From contig AP019416.1 of assembly GCA_004295565.1 (NCBI GenBank), forward strand, positions 4,526,001 through 4,590,000: 64,000 bases of DNA, read 5' to 3'. How positions within the stretch are numbered: the stretch's first letter is position 1; the number at the start of each line of letters is the position of its first letter. The translations under genes and the position numbers were made by a program. This DNA comes from Vreelandella olivaria. GTDB lineage: Bacteria; Pseudomonadota; Gammaproteobacteria; Pseudomonadales; Halomonadaceae. The notes beneath the pieces are model-generated. The model had not been told where the DNA came from, did not search any database, and worked only from the letters and a program-made list of their open reading frames with translations. Of this stretch, positions 1 to 11,813 are shown piece by piece.

Positions 1-2
1 AC

Positions 3-425
3 CTCGTTGAGTATGGCGCCACCCCTTACACCGGTGACGCTTATCACGAGGACTGGCCTTCCACGCTGGATCGCCTGCAGTCCATGCAGCCCCAAAAGCT
101 GGTGCCTGGCCGCGGTGATGCACTGCAAACTGTTGAGCAGTGCCAGGAAGCCATTCAGGGCACCCGCGACTTCCTAAATGATATGTATGGAAGCGTCAAA
201 GCGGGCAAAGCGGCGGGCAAGTCTCTCTCTGAGTGTTACGCCGAGACCTACGCGGTACTAAAGCCAAAGTATGGTCACTGGGTCATCTTCGATCACTGTG
301 TGCCTTTCGATATCACTCGCTGCTACGACGAAGCTGGCGGCGAATACCCGGATCCCCGCATCTGGACGGCAGAGCGCGATACCGCTATGTGGCACTCGCT
401 ACAGGACGCCGTCGAAAATCAGTAA
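3..425 (+). CDS. MBL-fold metallo-hydrolase, C-terminal part (5' end outside window)
   Basis: The frame is open from the window edge, so only about the last 140 codons are present. The stretch LVPGRGDAL resembles the late PGHG-type loop of metallo-beta-lactamase-fold hydrolases, where the zinc site is completed. The histidine-rich HxHxDH motif would lie upstream and cannot be seen. The end (WTAERDTAMWHSLQ) resembles the C-terminus of proteins annotated as MBL-fold hydrolases beside homogentisate genes. It lies 75 bp upstream of the flavin hydroxylase on the same strand and probably belongs to the same operon. A role in hydrolysing an aromatic intermediate or its thioester would fit but is inferred. 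The exact substrate is unknown. Confidence 0.65.
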   Translation, partial: LVEYGATPYTGDAYHEDWPSTLDRLQSMQPQKLVPGRGDALQTVEQCQEAIQGTRDFLNDMYGSVKAGKAAGKSLSECYAETYAVLKPKYGHWVIFDHCVPFDITRCYDEAGGEYPDPRIWTAERDTAMWHSLQDAVENQ

Positions 426-499
426 GTGTCACCAGTGACAACCACTGATCATGCCCAGCAGTCGGGTGTAACGCACCCGACGCTGTAGGGGAGCTATAG

Positions 500-2229
500 A
501 TGCCAACAACCTATAAAAATCCTGTCTATCCTTACCGGCGCCCACCTGAGCTCGATGTTCAAGACGTTCGCCACTATCCGGTAGTGATTGTCGGCGCCGG
601 ACCCAGCGGCCTCGCTGCCGCCATCGATTTGGCTCAGCAAGGCGTTAATTCGCTTGTCCTGGACGATAACAACACCGTTAGCGTGGGGTCGCGGGCGCTG
701 TGCTTTGCCAAGCGCTCGCTGGAAATTATCGATCGCCTGGGTTGCGTTGAGCCGATGCTTGAAAAAGGCGTCACCTGGCAGCGTGGTCGCGTTTTCTTCC
801 AGGATCGTGAGGTCTACGGCTTCAATCTGCTGCCGGAAGATGGCCACCGCATTCCCGCCTTTATTAACTTACAGCAGTATTACTTTGAAGAGTTTCTGGT
901 CAACCGCACCCACGACTTTCCAGAGCAAATTGACCTTCGTTGGCAACATAAGGTCACCGATGTCGATGCTCAGCCTGACAGCACCACCATCAAGGTCTCT
1001 ACTCAAGACGGTGACTACCAACTGACCTGTGACTACCTCCTCGTTGCTGATGGCGCCAACAGCCAGATCCGCGACATGCTGGGCCTTGAGTGCAAAGGTC
1101 AGGTATTTCAGGACAGATTCCTGATTGCTGATGTGGTAATGAAGGCAGACTTCCCAACCGAGCGCTGGTTCTGGTTTGATCCCCCTTTCCACCCCAACCA
1201 GTCAGTGCTGCTGCACAAAGAGCCGGACAATGTGTGGCGTATCGACTTTCAATTAGGCTGTGATGCCGACCCGGAAGAAGAGAAGAAAGAAGAGAACATT
1301 CGGCCACGCGTGCAGGCAATGCTGGGCAAAGACGTGGAGTTTGAGCTTGAATGGGCCAGTGTCTACACTTTCCGCTGCCGCAAGATGGATAATTTCATTC
1401 ATAACAGCGTGATATTTATGGGCGACGCGGCGCATCAGGTATCGCCCTTTGGTGCCAGAGGGCCAACGGAGCCCTACAGGGTGTGGATAACTTAGTGTGG
1501 AAACTGGCTCGGGTTCTCAAACAGCAGGCACCCAAAGCGCTTTTATCCACCTATAACACTGAGCGCCAATGTGGCGCGGCAGAAAACATTCTTAACTCGA
1601 CCCGCGCCACTGATTTTATTACCCCGAAGAGCCATATCAGCCAGGTGTTCCGCGATGTGACGCTGGAGCTGGCTGAGCAATATGCCTTTGCGCGCAGTTT
1701 GGTCAACAGTGGTCGCCTCTCCATGCCGTGCCGCTATGACACCTCACCGCTCAATACGCCCGATGTTAATGGTGGCCCGAGCGAACTGCGCCCCGGCAGC
1801 CCGGCCAAGGACGCTCCCATTCGATTGAGAGAAGAGAACGCCTGGCTACTCAATCAATTTGGCGATGGCTTTGTACTGTTACTGGAAGGCCGTATGGGTG
1901 GTGTGCACGCCGACACGCTTGCCGCGCCGTTTAAAGCGCTATTAGGCCGTTGCACTGATTTAAGCATGGTGGTCGTAGGCCCTGCGCCGGATGTGCTTAG
2001 CGCTTTACCGCGCACAACCATCGTGGACGATTCCGAAGGGCTAGTGGCGCAACGATATGGCCTGAAAGCAGGTGGCGGGTACCTTATTCGCCCTGACCAA
2101 CACGTTGCTGCCCGCTGGCACGCCATCACTGCCCGTAGGGTTGAAGATGCATTAGACCGCGCGCTGGGCGTTTATCTTGTGGGTGCCACTGACACTATCT
2201 TCCAGGAAAGTTGCCATGCCAGGGCTTGA
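500..2229 (+). CDS. mhaA: FAD-dependent aromatic hydroxylase, MhaA-like (split by one frameshift)
   Basis: This is a flavoprotein monooxygenase of the MhpA/PheA class, about 576 residues. The N-terminal dinucleotide fold is VVIVGAGPSGLAAAIDLA near residue 30. The second FAD motif, FMGDAAHQVSPFGARG, sits near residue 315. One G is missing from the run at 1460-1462; restoring it joins the two reading frames as GARGANGALQGVDNL. The C-terminal third has a thioredoxin-like region typical of phenol-type hydroxylases. A ribosome site (GGGGAGC) precedes the ATG. It overlaps a 66-residue DUF2783 protein and lies directly upstream of hmgA. In Pseudomonas putida U, 3-hydroxyphenylacetate 6-hydroxylase consists of a flavoprotein of about 63 kDa (MhaA) and a coupling protein of about 7.4 kDa (MhaB), and it makes homogentisate. 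Size, order and neighbours match that pair. The substrate is inferred. Confidence 0.7.
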
Positions 2230-2416
2230 GCTAAATCCGAACTTCACTGATCCGGACGCCTTTTACGCCGCGCTAACGGCGCTGCATCGTGACCGCAGCG
2301 AAGCCGAGAGCGAGCGTATCAATGCACGCCTAATCCTGTTGCTTGCTAACCACATTGGCGATCAACGGGTGCTTGAAGAAGCAATTTCCCATGCTGGGTT
2401 AGCGGGCGATAAGTAG
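2216..2416 (+). CDS. mhaB: DUF2783 small protein, MhaB-like coupling protein
   Basis: This is a 66-residue soluble protein starting MPGLELNPNFTDPDAFYAAL, with a long helical body rich in Glu, Arg and Leu and no signal or membrane segment. The ATG at 2216 overlaps the last 14 bases of the hydroxylase gene, and a GGAAAG ribosome site lies inside that gene, which points to translational coupling. An upstream in-frame start at 2177 exists but would add residues read inside the hydroxylase and is not preferred. The length, about 7.4 kDa, matches the small coupling component of 3-hydroxyphenylacetate 6-hydroxylase, so it probably assists the adjacent flavoprotein. The family membership (DUF2783) is recognised from sequence feel and context, and the MhaB equivalence is inferred. 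Confidence 0.65.
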   Translation: MPGLELNPNFTDPDAFYAALTALHRDRSEAESERINARLILLLANHIGDQRVLEEAISHAGLAGDK

Positions 2417-2464
2417 CCGCCATACATTGTCCACTATAACGTTCAAATAACGCAGGGCTTAACA

Positions 2465-3771
2465 ATGACTGAACAGTTGCAATATCAGAGCGGTTTTCAT
2501 AATCACTTTTCAACCGAAGCGCTGCCGGGTGCACTGCCGATTGGACAAAACTCCCCTCAGAAGTGCGCTTATGGGTTATATGCAGAGCAACTAACCGGCT
2601 CTGCGTTTACAGCGCCACGTCATCAAAATTTCCGTAGCTGGCTTTACCGCATTCGCCCTTCTGTCGTTCAGAGCGCGTATCAGCCACTAGAAAATAACAG
2701 CGTACACACGGCCCCGTTAGACAAGCCAGCGGCGGATCCTAACCAAATGCGCTGGGATCCCGTTTCTCTACCGAGCGAGCCGACTGATTTTATCGACGGC
2801 TTATTTACCATTGCCGTCAACGGGGATGCGGCTACCCAAGCGGGTGTGGGCGTGCATGTCTACACCTTTAATCAGGACATGGCCGAGCGGTTTTTCTACA
2901 ACGCTGATGGGGAACTGCTGTTTGTTCCGCAACTGGGGGCCATTCGTCTACGTACCGAATTTGGTGACATTGAGATCGATAACGGTGAGATTGCCGTTAT
3001 TCCACGCGGTGTGAAATTCCAAGTGCGCAGAGCTCAGGGGGTTGATGCTGCGCGGGGATATATATGCGAGAACTACGGTAGTCCTTTAGAGCTTCCAGGC
3101 CTCGGCCCCATCGGGTCTAACGGTTTAGCTAACCCGCGTGACTTCCAAAGCCCCGTGGCGGCCTATGAAGACCTAGAAGGCGACTACCGCTTAGTGGCTA
3201 AGTTCTCTGGTCGTTTCTGGGAGACAAAACTCAACCACTCGCCGTTAGATGTGGTGGCGTGGCACGGCAACTGCGCGCCTTATAAATATAATCTCGCCAA
3301 CTTTAACACCATCAATACGGTGAGCTTCGATCATCCGGATCCGTCAATCTTCACCGTATTGTCGTCCCCCTCCGATACGCCGGGAATGGCGAATCTTGAT
3401 TTTGTCATTTTCCCACCGCGCTGGATGGTTGCCGAGAATACCTTCAGGCCCCCCTGGTTCCATCGCAACCTAATGAGCGAGTTTATGGGGCTGATACACG
3501 GCGAGTACGATGCCAAAGCGGAAGGCTTCACCCCTGGTGGCGCCAGTCTACATAACTCAATGTCGCCCCACGGCCCCGATGCTGAGACATTTGAGAAAGC
3601 CTCCAACGCTGAGCTTAAGCCCCACTTCATAGGCGACACACTGGCCTTCATGTTTGAGAGTCGTTACTTCTTTCACCCCACCCTGCGGCGCTGAATGCTG
3701 ACTTCCGTCAACGTGACTATGTGGATGTTTGGTCGACGCTGCGCTCCCACTTCAACCCAAGCCAGCCCTGA
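2465..3771 (+). CDS. hmgA: Homogentisate 1,2-dioxygenase (frameshift near the C-terminus)
   Basis: This enzyme opens the homogentisate ring to maleylacetoacetate with a ferrous iron and O2, in the cytoplasm. The N-terminus [19 protein letters not shown] is the family signature. The cupin-type core contains [10 protein letters not shown], and the iron-binding region holds [19 protein letters not shown], with its histidine and glutamate, and [11 protein letters not shown]. The frame stops at 3694 after FHPTLRR, but the family C-terminus continues in another frame as [13 protein letters not shown] and SHFNPSQP to a stop at 3769-3771, so an indel lies near 3680-3690. Restored length is about 435 residues, normal for the family. 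fahA follows after 36 bp and maiA after that, giving the complete lower pathway. Confidence 0.95.
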
Positions 3772-3807
3772 ACCCTATACCACCCTGACGACAAGGATTG
3801 AATCACT

Positions 3808-4826
3808 ATGAAACTGGCAACACTTAAGCAGGGCCGCGACGGAGAACTTATCATCGTCTCCCGCGACCTCTCCCGGGCGGTGAGCGCTGTGGATATTGCG
3901 CCCACCCTTCAGGCTGCCCTTGAGAGCTGGGATGCGGTTAACCCTCGGCTTGAAGAGCGCTATGCACAACTTAACAGTGGCAGTGCTGAAGGTGCTTTTA
4001 AGCTTGATCAGCGTGCGCTGCACTCCCCTTTACCGCGCGCCTATCAGTGGGCTGACGGCTCAGCCTATCTGAACCATGTCCAGCTGGTACGCCAGGCGCG
4101 TAACGCCGAGATGCCTGAAACCTTCTGGACAGACCCGCTCATGTATCAGGGCGGTAGCGACTGCTTCCTGGCACCCACCGACGATATCGAGGCGGTGAGC
4201 GAAGCGCATGGCATCGACTTTGAAGGTGAGATTGCCGTTATCACCGACGACGTGCCAATGGCAGTAACGCCCGAGCAAGCCGCCAAGCACATTAAGCTCG
4301 TGATGCTGGTCAACGATGTGAGCCTGCGTGGCCTGATTCCCGGCGAGCTCGCAAAGGGCTTCGGCTTTTCCAAGCAAAGCCCGCCTCTTCGTTCTCGCCC
4401 ATTGCGGTGACACCGGATGAACTGGGCGATGCCTGGCAGGATGGCAAGGTGCACCTGCCGCTGACCGTGCACCTCAATGGCGAGAAGTTTGGCGAGCCAG
4501 AAGCCGGGCCCGATATGATTTTCAACTTCCCACAGCTGGTGGCCCACGCGGCTAAGACCCGTTATCTCGGCGCGGGCACCGTTATTGGCTCAGGCACTGT
4601 TTCCAATCCCGAACCCGATGGGGGCCCTGGAAAGCCGGTGGCTGACGGCGGTGTGGGCTATAGCTGTCTAGCCGAAGTACGTATGGTGGAGCAGATACTG
4701 TACGGCCAGGTAAAAACGCCCTTTATGCGCTTTGGTGACCGGGTTCGTATCGAGATGTTTGACCGCGATGGCAATAACATCTTTGGTACGATCGAGCAGC
4801 AAGTAGTGCAGTACCGGCCTAAATAA
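3808..4826 (+). CDS. fahA: Fumarylacetoacetate hydrolase family protein (one frameshift)
   Basis: The last step of the homogentisate pathway splits fumarylacetoacetate into fumarate and acetoacetate. The metal-binding region reads FEGEIAVITDDVPMAV, with the downstream VMLVNDVSLRGL helix and later GTVIGSGTVSNPEPDGG and CLAEVRMVEQI. The frame breaks near 4380: adding one C to a short C run gives QSPASSFSPIAVTPDELG and joins the two halves. Restored length is about 340 residues, the size of the bacterial FAH-family enzymes found beside hmgA rather than the longer eukaryote-like form. It sits between hmgA and maiA with short gaps, so it is co-transcribed. The specific substrate assignment rests on the family plus operon position. 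Confidence 0.88.
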
Positions 4827-4837
4827 AGGAAAGCAAC

Positions 4838-5482
4838 ATGACGACGCTTTACGGCTATTTTCGCTCGTCGGCTGCTTACCGGGTGCGTATTGCCTTAAAC
4901 CTTAAGGGACTGGATCACGACCAGATCCCGGTCAATCTGGTAAAAGGTGAGCAACGTGGTGACGACCACCTGATGCGCAACCCTCAGGGGTTGGTACCTA
5001 GTCTGGTGTTAGACGATAGCGCGGTGGTTAACCAGTCACTGGCAATCTGCGAGTATCTCGATGAAGTGCACCCAGAGCCCGCCCTGCTGCCGGTGAACGC
5101 GTTAGAGCGGGCTCGGGTTCGTGCGCTCGCTCAGTCGGTGGCCTGCGAGATTCACCCACTCAACAACCTGAGGGTACTCAAGTATCTAGTGAGAGAAATG
5201 GGAGCGGATGAAGCGGCTAAGCTAGCCTGGTACCACCACTGGATTGCCGAGGGTTTCACCGCCCTGGAAGCAATGCTCTCCAATGACCCCAGTAGCGGCG
5301 ATTTATGCCATGGTGACACCCCAACACTTGCGGATATCTGCCTAGTTCCCCAGGTGTATAACGCCGAACGCTTCGAGTGCGATTTGTCAGCGTACCCAAC
5401 GATCCAGCGCATCGCTGCCAACTGTCGAACCCTGCCAGCCTTCCAAAAGGCAGCACCCCAGGCGCAGGCTGACGCCAGCTAA
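4838..5482 (+). CDS. maiA: Maleylacetoacetate isomerase (zeta-class glutathione transferase)
   Basis: It isomerises maleylacetoacetate to fumarylacetoacetate using glutathione. At 214 residues it is intact and of normal length. The N-terminal thioredoxin fold has the zeta-class motif SSAAYRVRIALNLKG near residue 9, followed by NPQGLVPSLVLDD and the glutathione-contacting NQSLAICEYLDE. The C-terminal helical domain carries DTPTLADICLVPQVYNAERF. The serine pair after residue 9 is in the usual catalytic place, but the cysteine of the classic SSCxWRVRI motif is replaced by Ala. The gene begins 11 bp after fahA with a GGAAAG ribosome site and is the last gene of the rightward homogentisate operon. 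The convergent oxidoreductase gene starts its 3' end 55 bp downstream. Confidence 0.93.
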   Translation: MTTLYGYFRSSAAYRVRIALNLKGLDHDQIPVNLVKGEQRGDDHLMRNPQGLVPSLVLDDSAVVNQSLAICEYLDEVHPEPALLPVNALERARVRALAQSVACEIHPLNNLRVLKYLVREMGADEAAKLAWYHHWIAEGFTALEAMLSNDPSSGDLCHGDTPTLADICLVPQVYNAERFECDLSAYPTIQRIAANCRTLPAFQKAAPQAQADAS

Positions 5483-5537
5483 ACCCTCTTGGACAGGCCA
5501 CGCATTGCGCGGCCTGCATTTAGCTTGGCGGGCAGCC

Positions 5538-8500
5538 TCAGGCAGCTTCGACAGCGATGGTTTTCGAATGACCTTGGCGTAATTCGGTCAGCAGCTTCTC
5601 GCGGCGCGCATTCGCTTTCTCGGCGGCCGCTTCGCGAACAGGCCCGAAGCCACGAATCTCTTCCGGCAGCTTAGCCAGCGCCAAGGCAGTCCCATGATTA
5701 GTGCCATCAAGACGCGCCACTAACTCATCGATCAGCTGCTCGTAGTCTGCCAGTAAGGCACGGTCGAGTTTCCGATCAGCGCTGAAGCGGAAAGGATCGA
5801 GGGCCGTGTTACGCAAACCGCGCATCTTGGCCAACGCGCCCATTGCCTTCAGCATCCAAGGGCCGAAGCGGCGCTTCACTGGACGCCCCTGAGCATCTTT
5901 ACGACCGCCTATAAGCGGCGGCGCCAAGTGGAAGGTTAACTGGTAATCACCGGAAAACGTTGCTTTGATCTCCTCCAGAAAATCGCTCTGGGTGTAAAGG
6001 CGCGCCACTTCGTACTCATCTTTATACGCCATCAAACGATAGAGCTGATGGGCGACGGCTTCACTCAATGATTGGCCATCGCTTAGCGCTGCTTCTGCGT
6101 CACGCATTTTAGTCACCTGGTCAACATAACGCTCAGCCCAGGCACGGTTCTGATAGCGCTCCAGGTGGCGACGATTACGCGCAACCACGTCGTCCAGTGT
6201 GGCATTCGCGGACAGTGGCATCGTGTCCAGATGCTGCTGAAGGTAGTCGGGTTCTACCGATGCCAAGCGCCCCCAGGCAAATGCCTGGCGGTTCTTTCCA
6301 CTGCGACGCCATTTAGTTCTAGAGCACGCTGCAGCGCAGGCTCAGAAAGCGGCACCAAACCTTGCTGCCAGGCAAACCCGAGCATCATCATATTGGAAAA
6401 TACCGTATCGCCTAGCAGCTGTTCAGCCAGGCGATTGGCGTCCAGAGAGGCAAATCGCTCATCCCCTACCGCCTCGCGCAACATGTTAAGGCGTTTGCTG
6501 GGCTGCATATCCGCATCGCGATAAAGGACATAATCCGCGGTGGCGAGCTCCGCCAGATTGGCGACAATACGGGTGGTTGGCTGGAGTACATTCAGCGCTT
6601 TCTGGGAGCTGGCCACGACCATGTCACAGGCAATGACAGCATCGGCCTGCCCCGCTTCGATACGTACTTGATTCAGCTCGTTGGGCTGTGATGCCAAGCG
6701 TACATAGCTCAGTACCGCGCCACCTTTTGCGCAAACCCCATAAAGTCGAGCACGCTGCTGCCCTTGCCTTCCAGGTGTGCCGCCATGGTGATCAGTTGCC
6801 CGACCGTCACTACGCCCGTGCCACCAACGCCCCCTACCAGTAGGTCATAAGGAGCAGTCAAAGGGGCGATAGCAGGGCTAGGCAAATGCGCTATACGCTG
6901 CCAAAAGGCGTTATCCGCCACAACGCCCTGGCCTTTACGCAGCTGGCCACCTTCTACAGTGACAAAGCTGGGGCAAAAACCACTAACGCAGGACATATCC
7001 TTGTTACAGGAGGACTGATCGATTTTGCGCTTGCGGCCTAGTTCGGTCTCCCGAGGCACCACCGATAAACAGTTGGACTGTACGGAACAATCACCACAGC
7101 CTTCGCAAACATGGTGGTTGATAAACACCCGGCGGGCGGGATCTTCCATCAAGCCACGCTTGCGACGGCGACGTTTCTCCGCCGCGCATGCCTGGTCATA
7201 AATCAACACGGTGCAGCCGGGAATCTCGCGCAGTTCACGTTGCAGCGTATCCATCTCTTCGCGGCCGTGGAAGGAGACCTCTTTAGGAAACTCCTTTTAT
7301 GCCCTCGATATTTTTCGGGTTCATCGCTGACCACCATGACCCTGCGCACACCTTCATCTAGCGATTGCCTAGCAATCATCGGCACGCTGATTTGCCCGTC
7401 CACCGGCTGACCACCCGTCATGGCGACCGCATCGTTAAACAGAATTTTGTAGGTAATATTGACGTTTGCCGCCACGGCCTGGCGCACCGCCATGGAGCCC
7501 GAGTGAAACCAGGTGCCTTCGCCTAAGTTTTGGAAAATATGGCCATTGCCGGTAAAACGGCTCTTGCCCACCCAGTTAACCCCTTCGCCCCCATCTGAAT
7601 TAACGATTCGGTGCTGCGATCCATCCACGAGGCCATAAAGTGGCAACCAATACCCGCCAGGGCTTTGCTGCCCTCAGGCACCTTGGTGGAGCTGTTGTGC
7701 GGACAGCCGGAGCAGAAATAGGGCATGCGGCGTACACCGCCGAGCTCCTTAACGCCCGCCTGGCAAGCATCAATGGTTGCCAGTTTGTCGCTAAAATCAA
7801 TCTCAAAAAGCGCGCTAGCCGCTCTGCCACGAAGCCTGCCAAGAGACGCGGGCTCAGCTCGCCAACATAAGGGATCAGCGGTTTGCCGGTTTCATCCTGC
7901 TTGCCGGTAACGATGACCTCGCCGGGATGGTCGGGTTCCGACATGTACTCCTTCAGCTGGCTTTCGATAATGCCGCGCTTCTCTTCAATGACCAGCACCT
8001 CACGCTTGCCATGAATAAACTCAAGGATGCCGGGGCGATGGAGCGGCCACACCATCCCCACCTTGTATATTTCTACCCCGAGATCACGCAGCTTCGTTTC
8101 ATCCAGTCCCAGTAAACGCAGCGCCTCAAGTAAATCCAGATGGCCCTTGCCGGTGGTGACCAGCCCAAAGGTCGTCTGTTCCTGGCGGAATAGGTACTGA
8201 TCAATCGGGTTGGCCGTGGCAAACGCCTGCACCGCGGCCAGCTTGTGCTCGATGCGGGTCTCGAGTTGTGGCCCCGGCAAATCGGGCCAGCGGTAGTGCA
8301 GCCCGCCCTCCGGCATCTCGAAGTCGGGCGTTACATAATCTGGCAAGGGAGGCACGTCCACCGAAGCGCCACTCTCTACGGTTTCAGACACGGCTTTAAA
8401 ACCCACCCAGCAACCAGAAAAGCGTGAAAGTGCATAGCCCCATAGCCCAAAGCGTTCATACTCCGCCAATGACGCCGGGCTTATCACCGGCATAAACCAC

Positions 8501-9057
8501 GCCATAAAGGCGACATCAGACTGGTGCGGCATAGAGGACGACACACAGCCATGGTCATCACCCGCGACCACCAGCACACCGCCGGTGGGAGAGCTGCCAT
8601 AGGCATTACCGTGTTTTAACGCATCGCCTGCGCGGTCAACGCCCGGCCCTTTGCCGTACCACATGCCAAACACGCCCTCTACTTGCTTATCGGGGTCTGT
8701 CTCCACTTGCTGGCAACCCAGCATCATGGTGGCGGCCAGGTCTTCGTTGATGGCAGGGACAAAATCGATGTGATGCTCTTCCATAGCGGCTTTCGCCCGC
8801 CAAATCTCTTGGTCTACACCGCCCAAGGGCGAGCCACGATAGCCGCTGATGAGCCCTGCCGTGTGACGGCCATCACGGCGATCAAGCTCGGCCTGGCGCA
8901 AGGCGATGCGTACCAATGCCTGAGTGCCGGTGAGAAAGATACGTCCTTCTCCGCGGCTATAGCGATCAGCAAGCTGATAGTCATCGAGGGCAATATCGAG
9001 AGGCTGGGTAGTAGAACCCGCCTGTTCAGTGATCGAGGGGTGGTCATGAGCGTTCAC
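5538..9057 (-). CDS. Indolepyruvate:ferredoxin oxidoreductase family protein, fused subunits (several frameshifts)
   Basis: This is one protein of about 1,170 residues cut into five frames by indels near 7630, 7255, 6705 and 6260. It oxidatively decarboxylates aryl-pyruvates to acyl-CoA with thiamine diphosphate and ferredoxin. The N-terminal alpha-like part has GLISGYRGSPLGGVDQE and GVFGMWYGKGPGVDRAGDALKHGN. The ThDP region includes PYFCSGCPHNSSTKVPEGS and FQNLGEGTWFHSGS. Two 4Fe-4S cysteine clusters follow (HHVCEGCGDCSVQSNC and SSCNKDMSCVSGFCPS), then the gamma-type domain with VGGVGGTGVVTVGQL. The length matches the fused form common in proteobacteria. The start appears to be GTG at 9057 (MNAHDHPS). 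It converges on maiA and is divergent from an Lrp-type gene, which may regulate it. Phenylpyruvate or hydroxyphenylpyruvate are plausible substrates given the neighbours. Confidence 0.88.
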
Positions 9058-9225
9058 CAGTACGGTCGAAGAGTTATGGTTGTAATACGCTTGAGTCTAG
9101 CCAACAGCGCACTAAAGGTGCTTGCTAATTAACTCTTCAAACGTCTGGTTATTGATCATTACTTTCATTTTTTTTACTTTTGACGCAATGATATTCAACA
9201 AATCACAAATAAAAGAAATGGCACC

Positions 9226-9706
9226 ATGAAAGAAACGACCAAAGAAATCACCTTAGACAGGCATGACCAGCGCATTCTTACCCTGCTTCAGCAACAGGGG
9301 CGCATTACCAACAATGAGCTCGCCGAACAGATCGGGCTATCCCCTGCCGCCTGCTGGCGACGCGTCAAGGCATTGGAAGAGTGGCGTGATCCGCCGCTTT
9401 GCGGCGTTGGTGGAACCCAGCCTGGTGGGCCAGCCACTATCGGCATTGGTCATGGTGACGCTGGTTCGCCACCACATCGACAACACCGTCGAATTCGAAA
9501 ACCGGATCCTGCAATACCCCGAAGTGCTGCAGTGCTATGCCACCACCGGCAACGCCGATTTCATACTGCGAGTGGTGATTGAAGACATGGCCGCTTATGA
9601 CCGCTTTCTGAATGAGAAACTCTTCACCCTGGATGGCATTTCCCAGGTCAACTCCAATTTCGTGCTACGTAATATCAAAGAAGAGACCGCTATCCCGATT
9701 CGCTAA
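9226..9706 (+). CDS. Lrp/AsnC family regulator (one frameshift)
   Basis: The N-terminal winged helix reads LDRHDQRILTLLQQQGRITNNELAEQIGLSPAACWRRVKALE, the standard AsnC-type DNA-binding helices. The frame shifts near 9385 after ALEE. The ligand-binding RAM domain then continues as RRFAALVEPSLVGQPLSALVMV and GNADFILRVVIEDMAAYDRF, up to QVNSNFVLRNIKEETAIPI. Restored length is about 160 residues, as usual. It is divergent from the indolepyruvate oxidoreductase gene across an AT-rich 168-bp gap, the normal layout for a local regulator that senses an amino acid or keto acid. Regulation of that gene is inferred from position only. Confidence 0.88.
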
Positions 9707-9720
9707 CAAAACGCTGTTAC

Positions 9721-10195
9721 TTAGCCACCTTTCACTGGCAGCCCCGGCTCCTCTTTCATACTACGCAGTATTATTTCAGAGCGAACCTGGGTGACATTAG
9801 GATGAGGTAATAAATGATGGTGAATAAAGTCCGAAAACTCAGTTAGGTCTTTGGCGATAACGTGTAATACATAGTCTGCATCTCCCGACACAGAATAGGC
9901 CTCACGAACCATGGCGTGCTTCGTCAGTAATGACACAAAATCACCATCCATGCTTTCACCATGAGCTTTGAGATTAACCCTTGTGATAGCGCGCAGCCCA
10001 AACCCGAGGCTAGTGGCATCAAGCCTAGCCGAGTACCCCTTATCACACCCTCGGCTTCTAACCGTGCTTTGCGCCGGGAGCACTGCGAAGGAGACAGGCT
10101 GACACGCTCTCCCAATTCTGAATTGGTGAGAGCCGAGTTCTTTGCAATACTGACAAAATTGCAAGATCATAACGATCTAAAGAAATTCCGTGCAT
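9721..10195 (-). CDS. Lrp/AsnC family regulator (two frameshifts), divergent from hpd
   Basis: The start is ATG at 10195 (MHGISLDRYDLAILSVLQ). One base is missing in the run near 10139, after which the helix-turn-helix reads LTNSELGERVSLSPSQCSRRKARLEAEGVI. A G missing near 10036 leads into the ligand domain YSARLDATSLGFGLRAITRVNLK, then GDADYVLHVIAKDLTEFSDFI and VRSEIILRSMKEEPGLPV. With both bases restored the protein is about 158 residues, a normal AsnC-type size. It lies back to back with hpd across 128 bp, so tyrosine or hydroxyphenylpyruvate control of hpd is likely. It is only moderately similar to the Lrp-type protein encoded convergently next to it. Confidence 0.85.
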
Positions 10196-10241
10196 AAAAC
10201 ACCCCTATTGCGCACAAATCATGCACTATTTGGCTGCATCG

Positions 10242-10260
10242 TAGGTTAGTTTGCAACCTA
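10242..10260. promoter_or_regulatory. Inverted repeat TAGGTT-N7-AACCTA in the hpd/Lrp intergenic region
   Basis: The arms are exact complements and lie in the gap between the divergent Lrp-type gene and hpd, about 65 bp upstream of the hpd ATG. Lrp/AsnC proteins bind short dyads of this kind, so it is a candidate operator. No functional evidence is visible beyond symmetry and position. Confidence 0.35.
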
Positions 10261-10323
10261 ATTGTACTGACTCTTCCCTATACTGAATTTGTCACCCAAC
10301 AAGACAATAAAGGAGAGACAGCA

Positions 10324-11432
<1,109 letters not shown>

Positions 11433-11813
11433 AAACATAGCCTAATAGCAGCATCAGAGAGGCAGAAAAAGGAACACCGTACACGACAATTGGCGTAACT
11501 ATGCGAATGCCCCCAGGAGGGGGCTATTATTTGCCCTTCGAGCGACATAGAAGAAGACAATGCACGCTGCTTATCCATCACTAGCGGTAGCGAACCATTT
11601 TAAGCCTCTCCTCTCGCTCAAGCATGAAGCCCTAGCGGAGCTAGTAAAGGAGCTAAAAATGACTCTATTTATCAACAAAAACAAAAATTAATGTATCGCT
11701 AATGAAGCTAGGCACGCCATTAGCGCTACCAAAATGCTCTTGACACCCATCGGCAAGCTAGCTAATTATCGCTGATCAGCTATCCTGAAAGACACCGTTC
11801 AAATAGGCCAGCT
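11433..11813. other. Gene-free region between hpd and the AraC-type gene
   Basis: About 380 bp without a supportable gene. It holds the hpd terminator (11509-11532). The sequence from 11640 to 11810 becomes AT-rich and probably contains the promoter of the AraC-type gene, whose ATG lies at 11814. I see no RNA gene here. Confidence 0.6.
11509..11532 (+). terminator. Rho-independent terminator downstream of hpd
   Basis: A perfect 6-bp GC stem (GCCCCC / GGGGGC) with an AGGA loop is followed by TATTATTT, 77 bp after the restored hpd stop. Confidence 0.75.
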
